A stretch of DNA of 64,000 nt from Neobacillus drentensis NBRC 102427. Its GTDB lineage: Bacteria; Bacillota; Bacilli; Bacillales; Cytobacillaceae. A model generated the notes under the pieces. That model saw nothing but the letters and a program-made list of their open reading frames with translations, searched no databases and was not told the origin of the DNA. Position 1 is the stretch's first letter, and each line of letters starts with the position of its first letter. The position numbers and the translations under genes were made by a program. Positions 17,657 through 26,886 of the stretch are shown piece after piece. The stretch spans positions 21,124 through 85,123 of the forward strand of contig NZ_BCUX01000015.1 in assembly GCF_001591445.1 (NCBI RefSeq). The letters run 5' to 3'.

Positions 17657-19966
17657 ATGAGCTCGAAAAAACAAAAAACAATTCGTGACCATAAAGATTA
17701 TCAATCAGAAGTGGAGCGCCTAGAGTTTACTAAGGAATATATTAAAAGTGTTTTGGAAATGTCGAAGGGAAATAAAGAACAGTTCGTTGAGAATTTAAAA
17801 GAGGCCTTTGCTGATTTGGACACATCAGACAGTAGTTTAAGTTACATGAACCTACTGACGAATGCTCAGTATTTAGAATTGGCCGTGAGTGAATTGGAAC
17901 GGCTATCAAGCGTCATCGGCAAACCTTACTTTTCAAGAATCAATTTTACAAGCAGTGGTGACACCATCGAAGAGATTTTATATATTGGCAAAGCTTCACT
18001 ATTTGACCGTGTCAATCAGATACCGATTATAGTCGATTGGCGGTCACCAATTGCCAATGTTTACTATGATGGACGGCTTGGGAATGTCACTTATGACGCT
18101 TACGGGGAAACGCAAAGTGGTTATTTATCGCTAAAGCGACAGTACGATATCGAGAAAGGATTATTAAAAGATATTAGAGATATCGACTTAACCACACATG
18201 ATGAGTTATTGCAGAAATCCTTAGCAGGAAAAGCAGACAATCGCTTAACTGAAATTGTCGCGACCATCCAAAATGAGCAAAATGAAGTTATTCGAGCTTC
18301 ACTTAAACACCCCATTATTGTCCAAGGAGCGGCCGGCAGTGGAAAAACAACCATTGCACTCCATCGAATTTCCTACTTTCTTTACTCATCTGGATATCGA
18401 TTTCCTCCAGAAAAATTGATGATTCTCGCACCTAATAAATTATTTATCGATTATATTTCCGCCGTTCTGCCAGATTTAGGAGTAAATAAGATAAAGCAAA
18501 CGACCTATATTGAATTTATGAGAAATTGTTTAGGCAAGAAATTAACATTAATATCGCCTAATTCAAAATTAATGGCTCTTATAAACGGAAATGAAAAATC
18601 AAAAATGATCCAATGGGTTTCCAGTTATAAAGGGTCGCTAGATTTTAAAGAGTTAATCGACCACTATTTAAAAGAAATTGAGTATAATTTGGCACCTTCC
18701 GAGGACTTTATGATTGAAAAATCACGCCTGATGAGAGGCGCGAAACTAAAAAAACTATTTATAAATGAATTTCAATACTTACCTATCTATAAGAGACTGG
18801 ATAAAATTAAAAATTTATTAGCCAATGATTTAAGATTAAAAAAATCGCTGATTCTTTCTAAACTTAATAGCAAATATGACGATGCTTTAGAAAAGCTCCT
18901 TTTTAGCAGCAGGCCGGAGTCTGAAAAAAGAAAGGAAAAAGTAGTCAATTTCATGGATTCAAAAGAAAAGAGAATCAGTTCGGTGGAGAAAGAGTCCAAG
19001 GTCGCGATAAAAAATTATATGGCTGCTTTTGTTAAAAAAGATATCTTTACGCTTTATAAGGAACTTATGGCATCGCCTGAACTGTTGCAAAAATATTCGC
19101 GTACACTTTCCGAGGCAGACTGCACGAGGTTAAGTAACTATTGTCAAAGGATCTTTGCTAAAAAGGCGCTCGAGCTCGAAGATTTAGCACCATTATTTTA
19201 TATGAAGGCAAAGCTAGAAGGGCTCGAAGAACCCTATAAAATGAAAAGTATTTTTATTGATGAGGCCCAGGACTATAGTTATTTCCAATTTGCCGCATTA
19301 AAAGAAGGTTTTGAAACAGATTTGTTTACGATCGTCGGTGACCTAGCCCAAGGGATTCATTCTTATCGAGGGTTGAATAGTTGGGAACCGCTAAAAAACG
19401 ATATTTTCCCTAATGCAAACTATCAAACGTTACAAAAGAGTTATCGAACGACAGTCGAGATTATGCACTTAGCAAACGATATTCTTTCCATCATGGATAA
19501 AGACTTGCCAAAAGTAGAACCCGTCATTCGCCATGGGGACAAACCCCGGTTAACCAAAATAGACCCTGCCAATTTAGAACAAATAAGAGCAATCCTTGAA
19601 CATGATATTCAGTTACTCAAAAAGGAAGAGCTAAACTCGATTGCGATTATTGGAAGAACCGACAAAGAGTGCACACGAATACATAAAATGCTTGAAAATA
19701 GCAAACTTCCAATTCAGCTCCTAGAAGAAAAACAAGATATGAAAAAGGGCAGCATAGTGATCTTACCTTCGTACCTTTCAAAAGGATTAGAATTTGATGC
19801 CGTACTGATTATTACCTTAGAAGAGTCATACAGAGAGGAAGAATTAGACATCAAATTGTTGTATGTAGCCATGACAAGACCGATGCATCGGTTGTATTTA
19901 TATGCGAGTGCGCCGTCAGAATTACTATTAAATAAAGTTAAATCCATCCATTTCGATAAAATGTGA
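17657..19966 (+). CDS. helD: HelD-like RNA polymerase recycling ATPase (UvrD-like superfamily 1)
   Basis: 769 residues, close to Bacillus subtilis HelD. The N-terminal coiled-coil arm (~10-90) is followed by the HelD core with DWRSPIANVYYDG. Walker A QGAAGSGKTT has its Lys at 230 and Walker B reads SIFIDEAQDYS near 530-540; GDLAQGIHSYRG and the C-terminal LLYVAMTRPMHRLYLY are SF1 motifs III and VI. In HelD these drive arms that enter the polymerase channels and free stalled enzyme from nucleic acid. ATG has only a distant purine-rich sequence (AGAGGTGA). A palindromic repeat is the terminator. Confidence 0.9.
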   Translation: MSSKKQKTIRDHKDYQSEVERLEFTKEYIKSVLEMSKGNKEQFVENLKEAFADLDTSDSSLSYMNLLTNAQYLELAVSELERLSSVIGKPYFSRINFTSSGDTIEEILYIGKASLFDRVNQIPIIVDWRSPIANVYYDGRLGNVTYDAYGETQSGYLSLKRQYDIEKGLLKDIRDIDLTTHDELLQKSLAGKADNRLTEIVATIQNEQNEVIRASLKHPIIVQGAAGSGKTTIALHRISYFLYSSGYRFPPEKLMILAPNKLFIDYISAVLPDLGVNKIKQTTYIEFMRNCLGKKLTLISPNSKLMALINGNEKSKMIQWVSSYKGSLDFKELIDHYLKEIEYNLAPSEDFMIEKSRLMRGAKLKKLFINEFQYLPIYKRLDKIKNLLANDLRLKKSLILSKLNSKYDDALEKLLFSSRPESEKRKEKVVNFMDSKEKRISSVEKESKVAIKNYMAAFVKKDIFTLYKELMASPELLQKYSRTLSEADCTRLSNYCQRIFAKKALELEDLAPLFYMKAKLEGLEEPYKMKSIFIDEAQDYSYFQFAALKEGFETDLFTIVGDLAQGIHSYRGLNSWEPLKNDIFPNANYQTLQKSYRTTVEIMHLANDILSIMDKDLPKVEPVIRHGDKPRLTKIDPANLEQIRAILEHDIQLLKKEELNSIAIIGRTDKECTRIHKMLENSKLPIQLLEEKQDMKKGSIVILPSYLSKGLEFDAVLIITLEESYREEELDIKLLYVAMTRPMHRLYLYASAPSELLLNKVKSIHFDKM

Positions 19967-20013
19967 AAAAAAAAGGTGTCAGGCACCTATTGAAGGGTGC
20001 CTGACACCTTTTT
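19966..20013. repeat. Palindromic repeat, family I (GTGCCTGACAC core), copy 1
   Basis: Arms GGTGTCAGGCACC / GGTGCCTGACACC with A-run before and T-run after, directly behind the HelD stop codon. It probably also terminates transcription in both directions. Confidence 0.9.
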
Positions 20014-20096
20014 GATGGTATAATAAGGAAAAATGGATGCGCCATAATGAGGTAAGGTCATTCATATATCTTAAAATGTTTAATAGGAGTGATTGT

Positions 20097-20417
20097 ATGC
20101 TAGTAGTAACTACAGAAAATATCCCAGGTTACAAGGTGGTTGAAGTTAAAGGACCTGTTTTTGGTTTAATCGTTAGAAGCCGCGGTTTGGGTGCGGATAT
20201 TATGGCAAGCTTAAAAGGGTTGGTAGGCGGAGAAATTAAACAATATACTGTGATGCTAGAGGATTCGAGAAAAGAAGCCATGGACCGGATGATCAAGAAT
20301 GCCAATGCGATGGGAGCCAATGCAATAGTCATGACTCGGTTCGACTCAGGAGAAGCTGGAAAAAATATGACTGAAATCTTTGCATACGGTACGGCAGTAG
20401 TAGTCGAGAAAATGTAA
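20097..20417 (+). CDS. YbjQ/UPF0145 (DUF74) family protein
   Basis: 106 residues from ATG 20097, chosen for the AGGAG at 20085-20089; the frame is open further upstream without a binding site. The fold is a small pentamer-forming domain: IPGYKVVEVKGPVFGLIVRSRG and NAMGANAIVMTRFDS are the family signature. Called a heavy-metal-binding domain in databases, but no function is firmly established. It overlaps the next gene by 1 bp (TAATG), so the two are translationally coupled. Confidence 0.85.
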   Translation: MLVVTTENIPGYKVVEVKGPVFGLIVRSRGLGADIMASLKGLVGGEIKQYTVMLEDSRKEAMDRMIKNANAMGANAIVMTRFDSGEAGKNMTEIFAYGTAVVVEKM

Positions 20418-20653
20418 TGAACGGACTTTGGATAATTATCACCTATTACGGCTTGCAAGTCATCGCTGTTATTGTGTTTATTTTATTAGGAGTGTTTATT
20501 TATGACAAACGATTCAAAGGTCGGCAGGGTGAAAAAGTGCCCGCAGGATTTGAAAAAACAGATGAAATAAACATTGACCCAATCACCAATGAGAAAACAA
20601 GGGTGTACTATAACCCGCTCACTGGAGAGCGTTTTTATAAAAAGGAAAAATGA
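20417..20653 (+). CDS. Single-pass membrane protein coupled to YbjQ
   Basis: 78 residues: one membrane helix (residues ~4-28), then a hydrophilic tail containing VPAGFEKTDEINIDPITNEKTRVYYNP. The tail pattern (PAGFxxT.E...DP.T....VYYNP.TGER.Y) resembles tails of small Bacillus membrane proteins that I cannot name. The start codon overlaps the YbjQ stop, suggesting a stoichiometric partner that may tether YbjQ to the membrane. Confidence 0.75.
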   Translation: MNGLWIIITYYGLQVIAVIVFILLGVFIYDKRFKGRQGEKVPAGFEKTDEINIDPITNEKTRVYYNPLTGERFYKKEK

Positions 20654-20666
20654 TTAACTAAAAATG

Positions 20667-20711
20667 TAAAAAGTGACTCAAATTATCAATTAATTTGTAG
20701 TCATTTTTTTT
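20667..20711 (+). terminator. Terminator of the YbjQ operon
   Basis: AAAAAGTGACT and TAGTCATTTTTT arms with an AT-rich inner stem, about 15 bp after the stop codon. Confidence 0.65.
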
Positions 20712-20739
20712 AGCAATAATAGGGCTTGGAGGGATTTAG

Positions 20740-20780
20740 AAGCTGGCGAACAGTAACAGTCACTGTTCGCCAGCTTTTTA
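20740..20780. terminator. Second, stronger hairpin with T-run
   Basis: Perfect 15-bp arms AAGCTGGCGAACAGT / ACTGTTCGCCAGCTT, 7-base loop, T-run after. It insulates the Usp gene from upstream transcription. Confidence 0.85.
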
Positions 20781-20892
20781 GGAAAAATCTTCATATTTAA
20801 CACAAAATTGTCAATATCTTCAATCCGCGATTAAAATGCCAGACGTATAATAAAAGTAGGAAGGAAAGTTTAATAATGGGGAGATGAGAATA

Positions 20893-21330
20893 ATGTTAAC
20901 AAATTATTCGCGAATTGTTGTTGCATATGACCATTCTGACTTAAGCAAAAAAGCCTTGAAAATGGCAATGAATATGGCAAAAGAGGATCAACAAATTCAA
21001 TTGTTTGTCGTAATGGTCATGCAACCAGAAAAGCCCATTCCATACGCCTCCGGTTATGGAGTTGTTGCAATTCTTGAGTCGCAGCTTGAGAAAGCTAATG
21101 CCGTGCGTAGTGAAATTGAACAAGAATTAAAGTCACTTCCAAATAAAACAAAAGCACTTTTATTACAAGGGAATCCAGGACTCATGATTGTCGACTATGT
21201 GAAGCAAAATGATGCAGACCTTGTTGTCATGGGAAGCAGAGGATTAAGTGGACTGAAGGAACTTTTCTTGGGAAGTGTCAGCCATTATGTTGTCCAAAAG
21301 GCGCATTGCCCAGTTTTAATTGTAAAATAA
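20893..21330 (+). CDS. Universal stress protein (UspA family), ATP-binding type
   Basis: 145 residues from ATG 20893 (an ATG three codons earlier lies too close to the GGGG of the binding site). It begins RIVVAYDHSD. The ATP-binding motif G-2x-G-9x-G-S is intact in GSRGLSGLKELFLGSVSHYV near the C-terminus, so it is expected to bind ATP. Usp proteins accumulate under starvation, oxidative or other stress; the exact role is unknown. Monocistronic between two strong terminators. Confidence 0.9.
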   Translation: MLTNYSRIVVAYDHSDLSKKALKMAMNMAKEDQQIQLFVVMVMQPEKPIPYASGYGVVAILESQLEKANAVRSEIEQELKSLPNKTKALLLQGNPGLMIVDYVKQNDADLVVMGSRGLSGLKELFLGSVSHYVVQKAHCPVLIVK

Positions 21331-21378
21331 GAAACTATAAAATGCTTTTCAGGATTAGTTTTTATTGATTAATAGAGA

Positions 21379-21411
21379 GGGGACCAATAGTTATCTATTG
21401 GTCCCCATTTT
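21379..21411. terminator. Bidirectional terminator shared by the Usp and lspA genes
   Basis: Perfect 12-bp arms GGGGACCAATAG / CTATTGGTCCCC with a TTAT loop. The right arm contains the last codons and stop of the minus-strand lspA, so the terminator is built into the coding sequence. Confidence 0.85.
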
Positions 21412-21859
21412 TAAGAGAATCTATTGCTTTGCTTTTTAACCAGCTAACGACTCCGTGAATAATAAGCAGTAACCCACCAATCTCAATAGCATGGTCAGCC
21501 AAGTTAAGAATTCCACCAGAGCGAATGATAAAATCTGTTACCTGCCCAAACAGAAGTCGATCAATTCCATTTCCAATTGCTCCTCCGACTAGGAATCCGA
21601 AACTACTATCGATGAGGGCACCCTTCATTTCTTCAGTTTTGCGAAAATATAAAACACCTATCACGAACAACACCGCCACAACCACGAAGAATCGCGCATA
21701 GCCTTGAAATAAACCGCCTGCCATCCCGCTGTTTTCAATATGTGTGAGTGGAATTCCCCATAATGTAAATGTTTCATTGATATCAATGTTGGCCCGAATT
21801 AGATATTTAGAAAGCTGGTCCATCACAATAACAAGAATTGCAATCAGGTAAAATAACAT
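21395..21859 (-). CDS. lspA: Lipoprotein signal peptidase (signal peptidase II)
   Basis: 154 residues with four membrane segments. The catalytic Asp residues of family A8 are present in GNGIDRLLFG and NLADHAIEIG, and the N-terminal DQLSKYL and HIENSGMAGGLF motifs fit. It removes signal peptides from prolipoproteins after diacylglyceryl transfer. The gene stands alone, not in the usual ileS-lspA-rluD setting, so it may be a second copy. The His in NLADHA (commonly Ser in the NxADSxI motif) is slightly unusual. Confidence 0.9.
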   Translation of the reverse strand: MLFYLIAILVIVMDQLSKYLIRANIDINETFTLWGIPLTHIENSGMAGGLFQGYARFFVVVAVLFVIGVLYFRKTEEMKGALIDSSFGFLVGGAIGNGIDRLLFGQVTDFIIRSGGILNLADHAIEIGGLLLIIHGVVSWLKSKAIDSLKNGDQ

Positions 21860-22198
21860 TTATAGACCTTCTTTCTTGCAGAATCAATTGCATCCTAATC
21901 ATCAGTATAATTGAAAGCTTTTTTCTATTCTATTTTAAAGCTCTTAAACTATTAGACGATAATTCTATAGTTTTCGTAAATTTTTGGAAATAGTACTTTC
22001 CATTTTCTAACTGTTCCTCTATATTTTAAATAGTAAAATAATTTCAACTCAGAGTATTGTTTTTGTATAAGAACTCGTCGACTTTTGCCACTCATCCTTG
22101 TTCCTGCACTATCCGACATAATGTCTGCGTATCATTTTACTTTTTTCCAAACCGTTAAAACATCCTAGCTTAAAAAAATTAAAGGAGTGTTAAAAAAA
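21860..22198. other. Intergenic region without recognised gene
   Basis: 339 bp of AT-rich sequence between divergent genes. It must hold both promoters. I see no ORF with a binding site and no clear operator. Confidence 0.6.
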
Positions 22199-22789
22199 AT
22201 GAATGAATCAATTGCTCGTCTAGGGCGAATCACTTCCATTCTCGCTGGAATCCTTCTCGTGGTGGCTCATACTATAAATCTTGCAGCAGGCGAACATGAA
22301 AGCATTTTTGGTACATTTCTGGTTTTTGCAGCCCACTTACTGCTCGTCTTTGCATTTTTTGGCTTGTATTTTCTTCAAGGGGTTAGAAACGGCATGCTTG
22401 GCCTTTTGGCTATGATACTAGGAAATATAGGAAACATCATCGTAACAGCCATTGTTTTTGTGGAAATTGCACAGGCTTCTGGGGAAATGGTTGGCCAAGT
22501 TTTTACCACAGCTTATACTGAGCCCATTTATACGTTTGGACCGCTTCTGTTTGTACTAGGAATGATATTTTTGGGAGTATCGATGATTAGGGGGAAGGTA
22601 TTTCCTCGATCTTCAGGCTATCTATTATTGATTGGCACCCTAGTATTTGCAGCGGCCGGTGTTTCAGGCGACAGCCAGAAGATTGTCGAACTCATTGGCG
22701 CTCTTTTCACAGGAGCGGGATTTATCGTAGCCGGAGGAAAGTTAAACAAATTAAATGAAAAATCCGTTTCATATAGCCCTTTTCAGTGA
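22199..22789 (+). CDS. Multi-pass membrane protein, unknown
   Basis: 196 residues from ATG 22199 with AAAGGAGTG 10 bp upstream (an in-frame GTG at 22187 lies inside that site). Five to six hydrophobic segments are spaced over the whole length, beginning RITSILAGILLVVAHTINLA. There is no motif I recognise. Followed by a terminator hairpin. Real by start signal and composition; role unknown. Confidence 0.7.
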   Translation: MNESIARLGRITSILAGILLVVAHTINLAAGEHESIFGTFLVFAAHLLLVFAFFGLYFLQGVRNGMLGLLAMILGNIGNIIVTAIVFVEIAQASGEMVGQVFTTAYTEPIYTFGPLLFVLGMIFLGVSMIRGKVFPRSSGYLLLIGTLVFAAAGVSGDSQKIVELIGALFTGAGFIVAGGKLNKLNEKSVSYSPFQ

Positions 22790-22798
22790 TTAATAGGT

Positions 22799-22836
22799 GG
22801 CGAAGGTCGTTATAAACCGTTACACATAGCTCGTAA
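22799..22836. repeat. Short dispersed repeat, copy A
   Basis: AGGTCGTTATAAACCGTT and CATAGCTCGTA match, with a few changes, a segment at 29450-29482. Both lie downstream of a gene and next to a hairpin. Confidence 0.55.
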
Positions 22837-22872
22837 TTAGCACCATCCAACATTGGGATGGTGCTAATTTTA
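22835..22872. terminator. Hairpin terminator after the membrane protein gene
   Basis: Perfect 14-bp arms AATTAGCACCATCC / GGATGGTGCTAATT followed by TTTAATT. The remaining 230 bp up to the GH3 start contains no gene. Confidence 0.85.
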
Positions 22873-23105
22873 ATTAAATCTATTCATTTTACTATGGTGA
22901 TAAGAAATAAAAATATCACAAAAAAACCTAAAATTAATACAACGATTAATTGTCTTAATTTTCTTATAATTTAGTTGTCCCATATTGTATCCGGTTACAA
23001 ATTATGAACCTCAAGTTTTTGGGCGCAAGGGAGGGAAAATATAGCTATTTTAATGCAAAAGCTTTTATGATTCACTTTCAACAAAATTTCAAGGGGGTAG
23101 CAAAA

Positions 23106-25130
23106 TTGGCGAAAAAATCGAAACGGTTAAGAAAAATGGTTATGTCTTCTCTTATCACAAGTGTGGCTGCTGCCACGATTGCAGGCGGGGCATTTGCCTC
23201 ACCACCGGATCACTCAAATGCTGGTGGGAAAAAGTCGCCATCGGTTGAAGCTCATGTTAAGCCCACTATTAAGATTGGTCAACGCCTATTCAAAGATCTC
23301 AATGCAAACGGCAAGCTTGATCCTTACGAGGATTGGCGCTTGTCCACCGAAAAGCGTGTAGCCGATCTCCTGCCGCGAATGAGCATGGAGGAGAAAGCAG
23401 GCATCATGCAAATCACCTCACTTAGCAAAACCGCCATCAACGATTACATCAATAATCGTCATATTCGCTACCTTATCATCCGAGATAATCCTTCAGCTAA
23501 AGCTCTAGCGGAGCGAGCAAACGAATATCAGGAGATTGCCGAGGCCTCACCGCTGGGTATCCCGATCGTTTTCACCTCTAATCCTAGGAATAACATAAAT
23601 GAACAAAACGAGTTCGGCATCAGCGAGGCCTCCGGTCAATTCTCCACCTGGCCTGGAACCCTGGGTCTTGCGGCAACGCGTGACCTCAGCCTCATTCGCG
23701 ACTTCGCCGAGATTGCAGCCGCTGAGTGGCGCGCAGCCGGCATCCAGAAAAACTACGGCTATCAGATTGAAACCGCGACTGAACCGCGCTGGCGTCGTAT
23801 TTCCGGCACCTTCGGAGAAGACCCATCGTTGAACGCAAAAATTGCCAAAGAACTCGTCCTTGGTTTCCAAGGTGAGGAGCTAAGCAACAAGTCTGTTGCC
23901 CAGACTGTTAAGCATTTCCCTGGTGACGGAGCTGTCGTCCGTGGCCTCGACCCGCACAATGAGCCCGGTCAGTTTGCGACCTATCCAACGGCTGGCAGCC
24001 TGTACAAATACCAGCTGCCGCCGTTCCAAGCTGCCATCGATGCTGGAGTGAGCTCGGTCATGTCCTACTACAATGCCCCTAAAAATGAGGGCAGCGCAGC
24101 ACAGCTTCCACGTGAGCTTTGGCAATCGGAGACAAAGCAGTTCGAAGAGGTTGCCGGTGCTTACAACAAGACCCTCCTCACAGACCTGCTCCGTGACCGG
24201 ATGGGCTTTAAGGGATACGTCAACAGCGACAGCGGCGTGCTGACCAACCGCGACTGGGGCGTGCATAATCTAACAATCGAGCAGAAGTTTGCCAAGGCAA
24301 TCGATGCAGGAACTAATATTTTCTCTGACAACAACGACCCGAGCGGACTAATTTCTGCAGTAAAACAAGGCCTAATTGAAGTGAAAGACCTTGATCCTTC
24401 CGTGTCCCAGCTGCTTACTGAAATATTCAACCTCGGACTTTTCGAAGACCCATATACGGATCCGACAGAAGCACAGAATATTGCCAGCTCAGAAAAATCA
24501 CAGGCCAAAGCAGACAAAGCGCATCTTAAGTCCGTAACGCTTCTTCGCAACAACAAGGGCATGCTGCCACTGACTGATAAAAAAGTCGCCACTACAAAGC
24601 TATACGTAGAAGTGTTTAGCGGTTCCAACAGTGACAGTCGCACAGCCGCATTGAAGGAAATTATTGCGAAGGAAGACCCAACAGTAAAAATCGTAAACAC
24701 ACTTAGTGAAGCAACTGCCGCTGTTGTTTGGCTGCGCCCAAGTCCATTCGAGTTCCCTGACAATTCTACTGTAGATATTAAACTAGGTACAAATACCGGC
24801 ATTGACGTTGCAAGAGTTAAACAAATCGAAGAAAAAGTCCCAACTACGCTGGTTATCAACATGACCAATCCATGGGTTATCGATGAGGTAGAGCCTGGCG
24901 CTGCGGCAGTTGTGGCTACTTACAGTGTCAAGGCTGAAGCACTACTTGATGTCCTTCGCGGACGTTTCAACCCAACAGGAAAGCTGCCAATCACGATCCC
25001 AGCCAACCAAGATGCTGTCGAGAAAAACGCATCTGATGTTCCAGGCTACGCCGAAAAGTTTGACTATACTTACACAAATGCAGCAGGTGACGATTACACC
25101 TTCGGCTTTGGTCTCAACTATAAAAAGTAA
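23106..25130 (+). CDS. Secreted glycoside hydrolase family 3 (beta-glucosidase/exoglucanase type)
   Basis: 674 residues from TTG 23106 with AAGGGGG upstream; the frame is open further upstream without a signal. Basic n-region and hydrophobic core (MVMSSLITSVAAATIAGG), cleavage likely after AFA near residue 32, so it is exported. GH3 N-terminal TIM barrel: KHFPGDGAVVRGLDPHNEPG, and the nucleophile Asp375 in GYVNSDSG. A C-terminal alpha/beta-sandwich (SVTLLRNNKGMLPL) follows, ending with TFGFGLNY. It probably cleaves beta-glucosides or beta-glucan ends. The first two-thirds are clearly GC-richer than neighbouring genes (one 60-base line near 23701 is ~62% GC), suggesting horizontal acquisition. 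Confidence 0.9.
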   Translation: MAKKSKRLRKMVMSSLITSVAAATIAGGAFASPPDHSNAGGKKSPSVEAHVKPTIKIGQRLFKDLNANGKLDPYEDWRLSTEKRVADLLPRMSMEEKAGIMQITSLSKTAINDYINNRHIRYLIIRDNPSAKALAERANEYQEIAEASPLGIPIVFTSNPRNNINEQNEFGISEASGQFSTWPGTLGLAATRDLSLIRDFAEIAAAEWRAAGIQKNYGYQIETATEPRWRRISGTFGEDPSLNAKIAKELVLGFQGEELSNKSVAQTVKHFPGDGAVVRGLDPHNEPGQFATYPTAGSLYKYQLPPFQAAIDAGVSSVMSYYNAPKNEGSAAQLPRELWQSETKQFEEVAGAYNKTLLTDLLRDRMGFKGYVNSDSGVLTNRDWGVHNLTIEQKFAKAIDAGTNIFSDNNDPSGLISAVKQGLIEVKDLDPSVSQLLTEIFNLGLFEDPYTDPTEAQNIASSEKSQAKADKAHLKSVTLLRNNKGMLPLTDKKVATTKLYVEVFSGSNSDSRTAALKEIIAKEDPTVKIVNTLSEATAAVVWLRPSPFEFPDNSTVDIKLGTNTGIDVARVKQIEEKVPTTLVINMTNPWVIDEVEPGAAAVVATYSVKAEALLDVLRGRFNPTGKLPITIPANQDAVEKNASDVPGYAEKFDYTYTNAAGDDYTFGFGLNYKK

Positions 25131-25173
25131 GTTCAGCTTGCCGGCCAAAGTTACAATATAGTTTTTTCTACAG

Positions 25174-25212
25174 AAAAGACTACTTCCGTATAAAAAGGAA
25201 GTAGTCTTTTTT
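25174..25212. terminator. Bidirectional terminator between GH3 and the permease gene
   Basis: Perfect 14-bp arms AAAAGACTACTTCC / GGAAGTAGTCTTTT with T-runs on both strands. Confidence 0.9.
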
Positions 25213-25251
25213 ATGTTCAAAGATAAGAATGAAGAATTCATTGGTTTTTAG

Positions 25252-26076
25252 TTAGGCTTTAAAGCTATCTTGCCATTTTAGTAAACGATTTTCTAAAAAG
25301 CGGACAAACGAGTCGGATATTTTACCGGCAAGGGCAAAGATGATAATGCCTACAAAGACAGTGTCTGTCTGCATAAAAGAACGGGCATCTTGGATCATGA
25401 AACCCACACCTCTATCAGCGCCCAACAATTCAGCGACGACTAAGCACATCCAGGCAGCGCTAAGAGCTAAGCGTATACCCAGTAAAATATTAGGTAATGA
25501 AGCCGGAATCATAAGCTTAGTTATTTGATCCATTCGGCTGTACTCTAATATTTGAGCCACATCGTATAGCTTTTTATCTACATTACGAATGCCTAAAAAG
25601 GTTTGTAAATATAAAGGGAAAAAGGCGCCTAAAGCAATTAGTAATACTTTAGATAATTCACCAAACCCTAACCACATGATAAATAGCGGTGTAATCACAA
25701 GCAGTGGGACAGTGCGGAGCATTTGGATACTTGGGTTTAAATACTCCTCCGCCCTTTTGTTCATACCAACAATGACACCTATTAATAACCCAAGAAAACC
25801 GCCTATCGCAAAACCGAGAAATGCTCGGATTAAACTGATTTGAAGATGTTTAGCCATCTCCCCTGACTGAACTAGTTCAATGAAGCGCGTGATAATTAAC
25901 AAGGGTGAAGAAAATAATTGAGCGGACAAGATATCGAGTGAACTTAACAATTGCCATAAAATCAATACGAAAACAGGCAGGGATAATCCGCGCCAAATTG
26001 AGTAGCTTTTTGTTACTTGTGATTTCTTTTTCTTAATTGAAATGGCATTGTTCTGAGCAATTGTTTGTGTAGACAT
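25252..26076 (-). CDS. ssuC: Sulfonate/nitrate-type ABC transporter permease (SsuC-like)
   Basis: 274 residues with about six membrane segments and a BPD_transp_1 domain; the EAA-type loop is YDVAQILEYSRMDQITKLMIPASLPNILLGIRLALSAAW. The N-terminal FVLILWQLLSSLDILSAQLFSSP is typical of the SsuC/TauC branch. It lies 23 bp after the ATPase gene and is translated in the same direction. With the divergent binding protein and TauD-like enzyme it forms an aliphatic sulfonate uptake system; the exact sulfonate is not determined. Confidence 0.88.
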   Translation of the reverse strand: MSTQTIAQNNAISIKKKKSQVTKSYSIWRGLSLPVFVLILWQLLSSLDILSAQLFSSPLLIITRFIELVQSGEMAKHLQISLIRAFLGFAIGGFLGLLIGVIVGMNKRAEEYLNPSIQMLRTVPLLVITPLFIMWLGFGELSKVLLIALGAFFPLYLQTFLGIRNVDKKLYDVAQILEYSRMDQITKLMIPASLPNILLGIRLALSAAWMCLVVAELLGADRGVGFMIQDARSFMQTDTVFVGIIIFALAGKISDSFVRFLENRLLKWQDSFKA

Positions 26077-26099
26077 TTATATCATCCTTTCTTTTTTAA

Positions 26100-26879
26100 T
26101 TAGATAATCCAATCTTCTATTTCGTTATCTTGGTGATCAAGGTATTTCAAGATAACGGTTCTGTATTCTTGGAAAGCTTTACTGATCCTTGTTCTTGGAT
26201 AAGGCAAATCAATAGGAACAATCCCTTTTATTCGCCCTGGCTTTGCATCCATGACGACGACTTTAGATGACAAAAAGATCGCCTCATCAATATCGTGGGT
26301 TACAAGAATCATTGTCGTTCGATTTTCCTCCCATATTTCCAGTAAAGCTTCTTGGAGATGGTTGCGAGTGAATGCATCTAATGCGCCAAACGGTTCATCT
26401 AGCAATAACACTTTAGGATTCCGCAGCAAGGCCCTGGCAATTGCCACGCGTTGTGACATTCCCCCGGATAATTGACGCGGATATGCTTTTTCAAATCCTT
26501 TAAGTTTTACTAGTGAAATTAAATGGTCCACTTTTGAACGTATATCCGGATCTTTTAATGACTGGTTACCTGCAATATTTTTTTCAACGTTTAACCAGGG
26601 AAACAAACGATGCTCTTGAAAGATAAAGCCGCGATCCTTAGAGGGACCATTCACTGACTTATCAGCTATCATAATCTCGCCTTCAAAATCTAAATCAAGT
26701 CCTGCAATCAATTTTAATAAAGTACTTTTTCCGCAACCGCTGGGACCGATAATGGTCAAAAACTCACCATATTTTACTGCAAGATTAAAATCCTCTAATA
26801 CTTTAATGCTTTCATTGTCACTCTTAAAAGTTTTTCTAACATGATCGATTTTCACTGTTGATTCCAAAATATTCATCAT
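26100..26879 (-). CDS. ssuB: Sulfonate/nitrate-type ABC transporter ATP-binding protein (SsuB-like)
   Basis: 259 residues. Walker [10 protein letters not shown] near residues 43-51, Q-loop [11 protein letters not shown], signature QLSGGMSQR, Walker [14 protein letters not shown]-loop VTHDIDEA. The Q-loop and ATPFGALD-type Walker B are typical of the nitrate/sulfonate/taurine subfamily. Two adjacent ATGs are possible (26879 and 26876); the second has the better spacing to GAAAGG. The leader contains a terminator-like hairpin directly before the binding site, implying attenuation. Confidence 0.88.
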   Translation of the reverse strand: MMNILESTVKIDHVRKTFKSDNESIKVLEDFNLAVKYGEFLTIIGPSGCGKSTLLKLIAGLDLDFEGEIMIADKSVNGPSKDRGFIFQEHRLFPWLNVEKNIAGNQSLKDPDIRSKVDHLISLVKLKGFEKAYPRQLSGGMSQRVAIARALLRNPKVLLLDEPFGALDAFTRNHLQEALLEIWEENRTTMILVTHDIDEAIFLSSKVVVMDAKPGRIKGIVPIDLPYPRTRISKAFQEYRTVILKYLDHQDNEIEDWII

Positions 26880-26886
26880 CCTTTCT

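Noticed and set aside
23547..24266. Several minus-strand and alternative-frame open frames within the GH3 gene
   Set aside because: They arise from the GC-rich codons of the true gene, have no binding sites and do not resemble known proteins.
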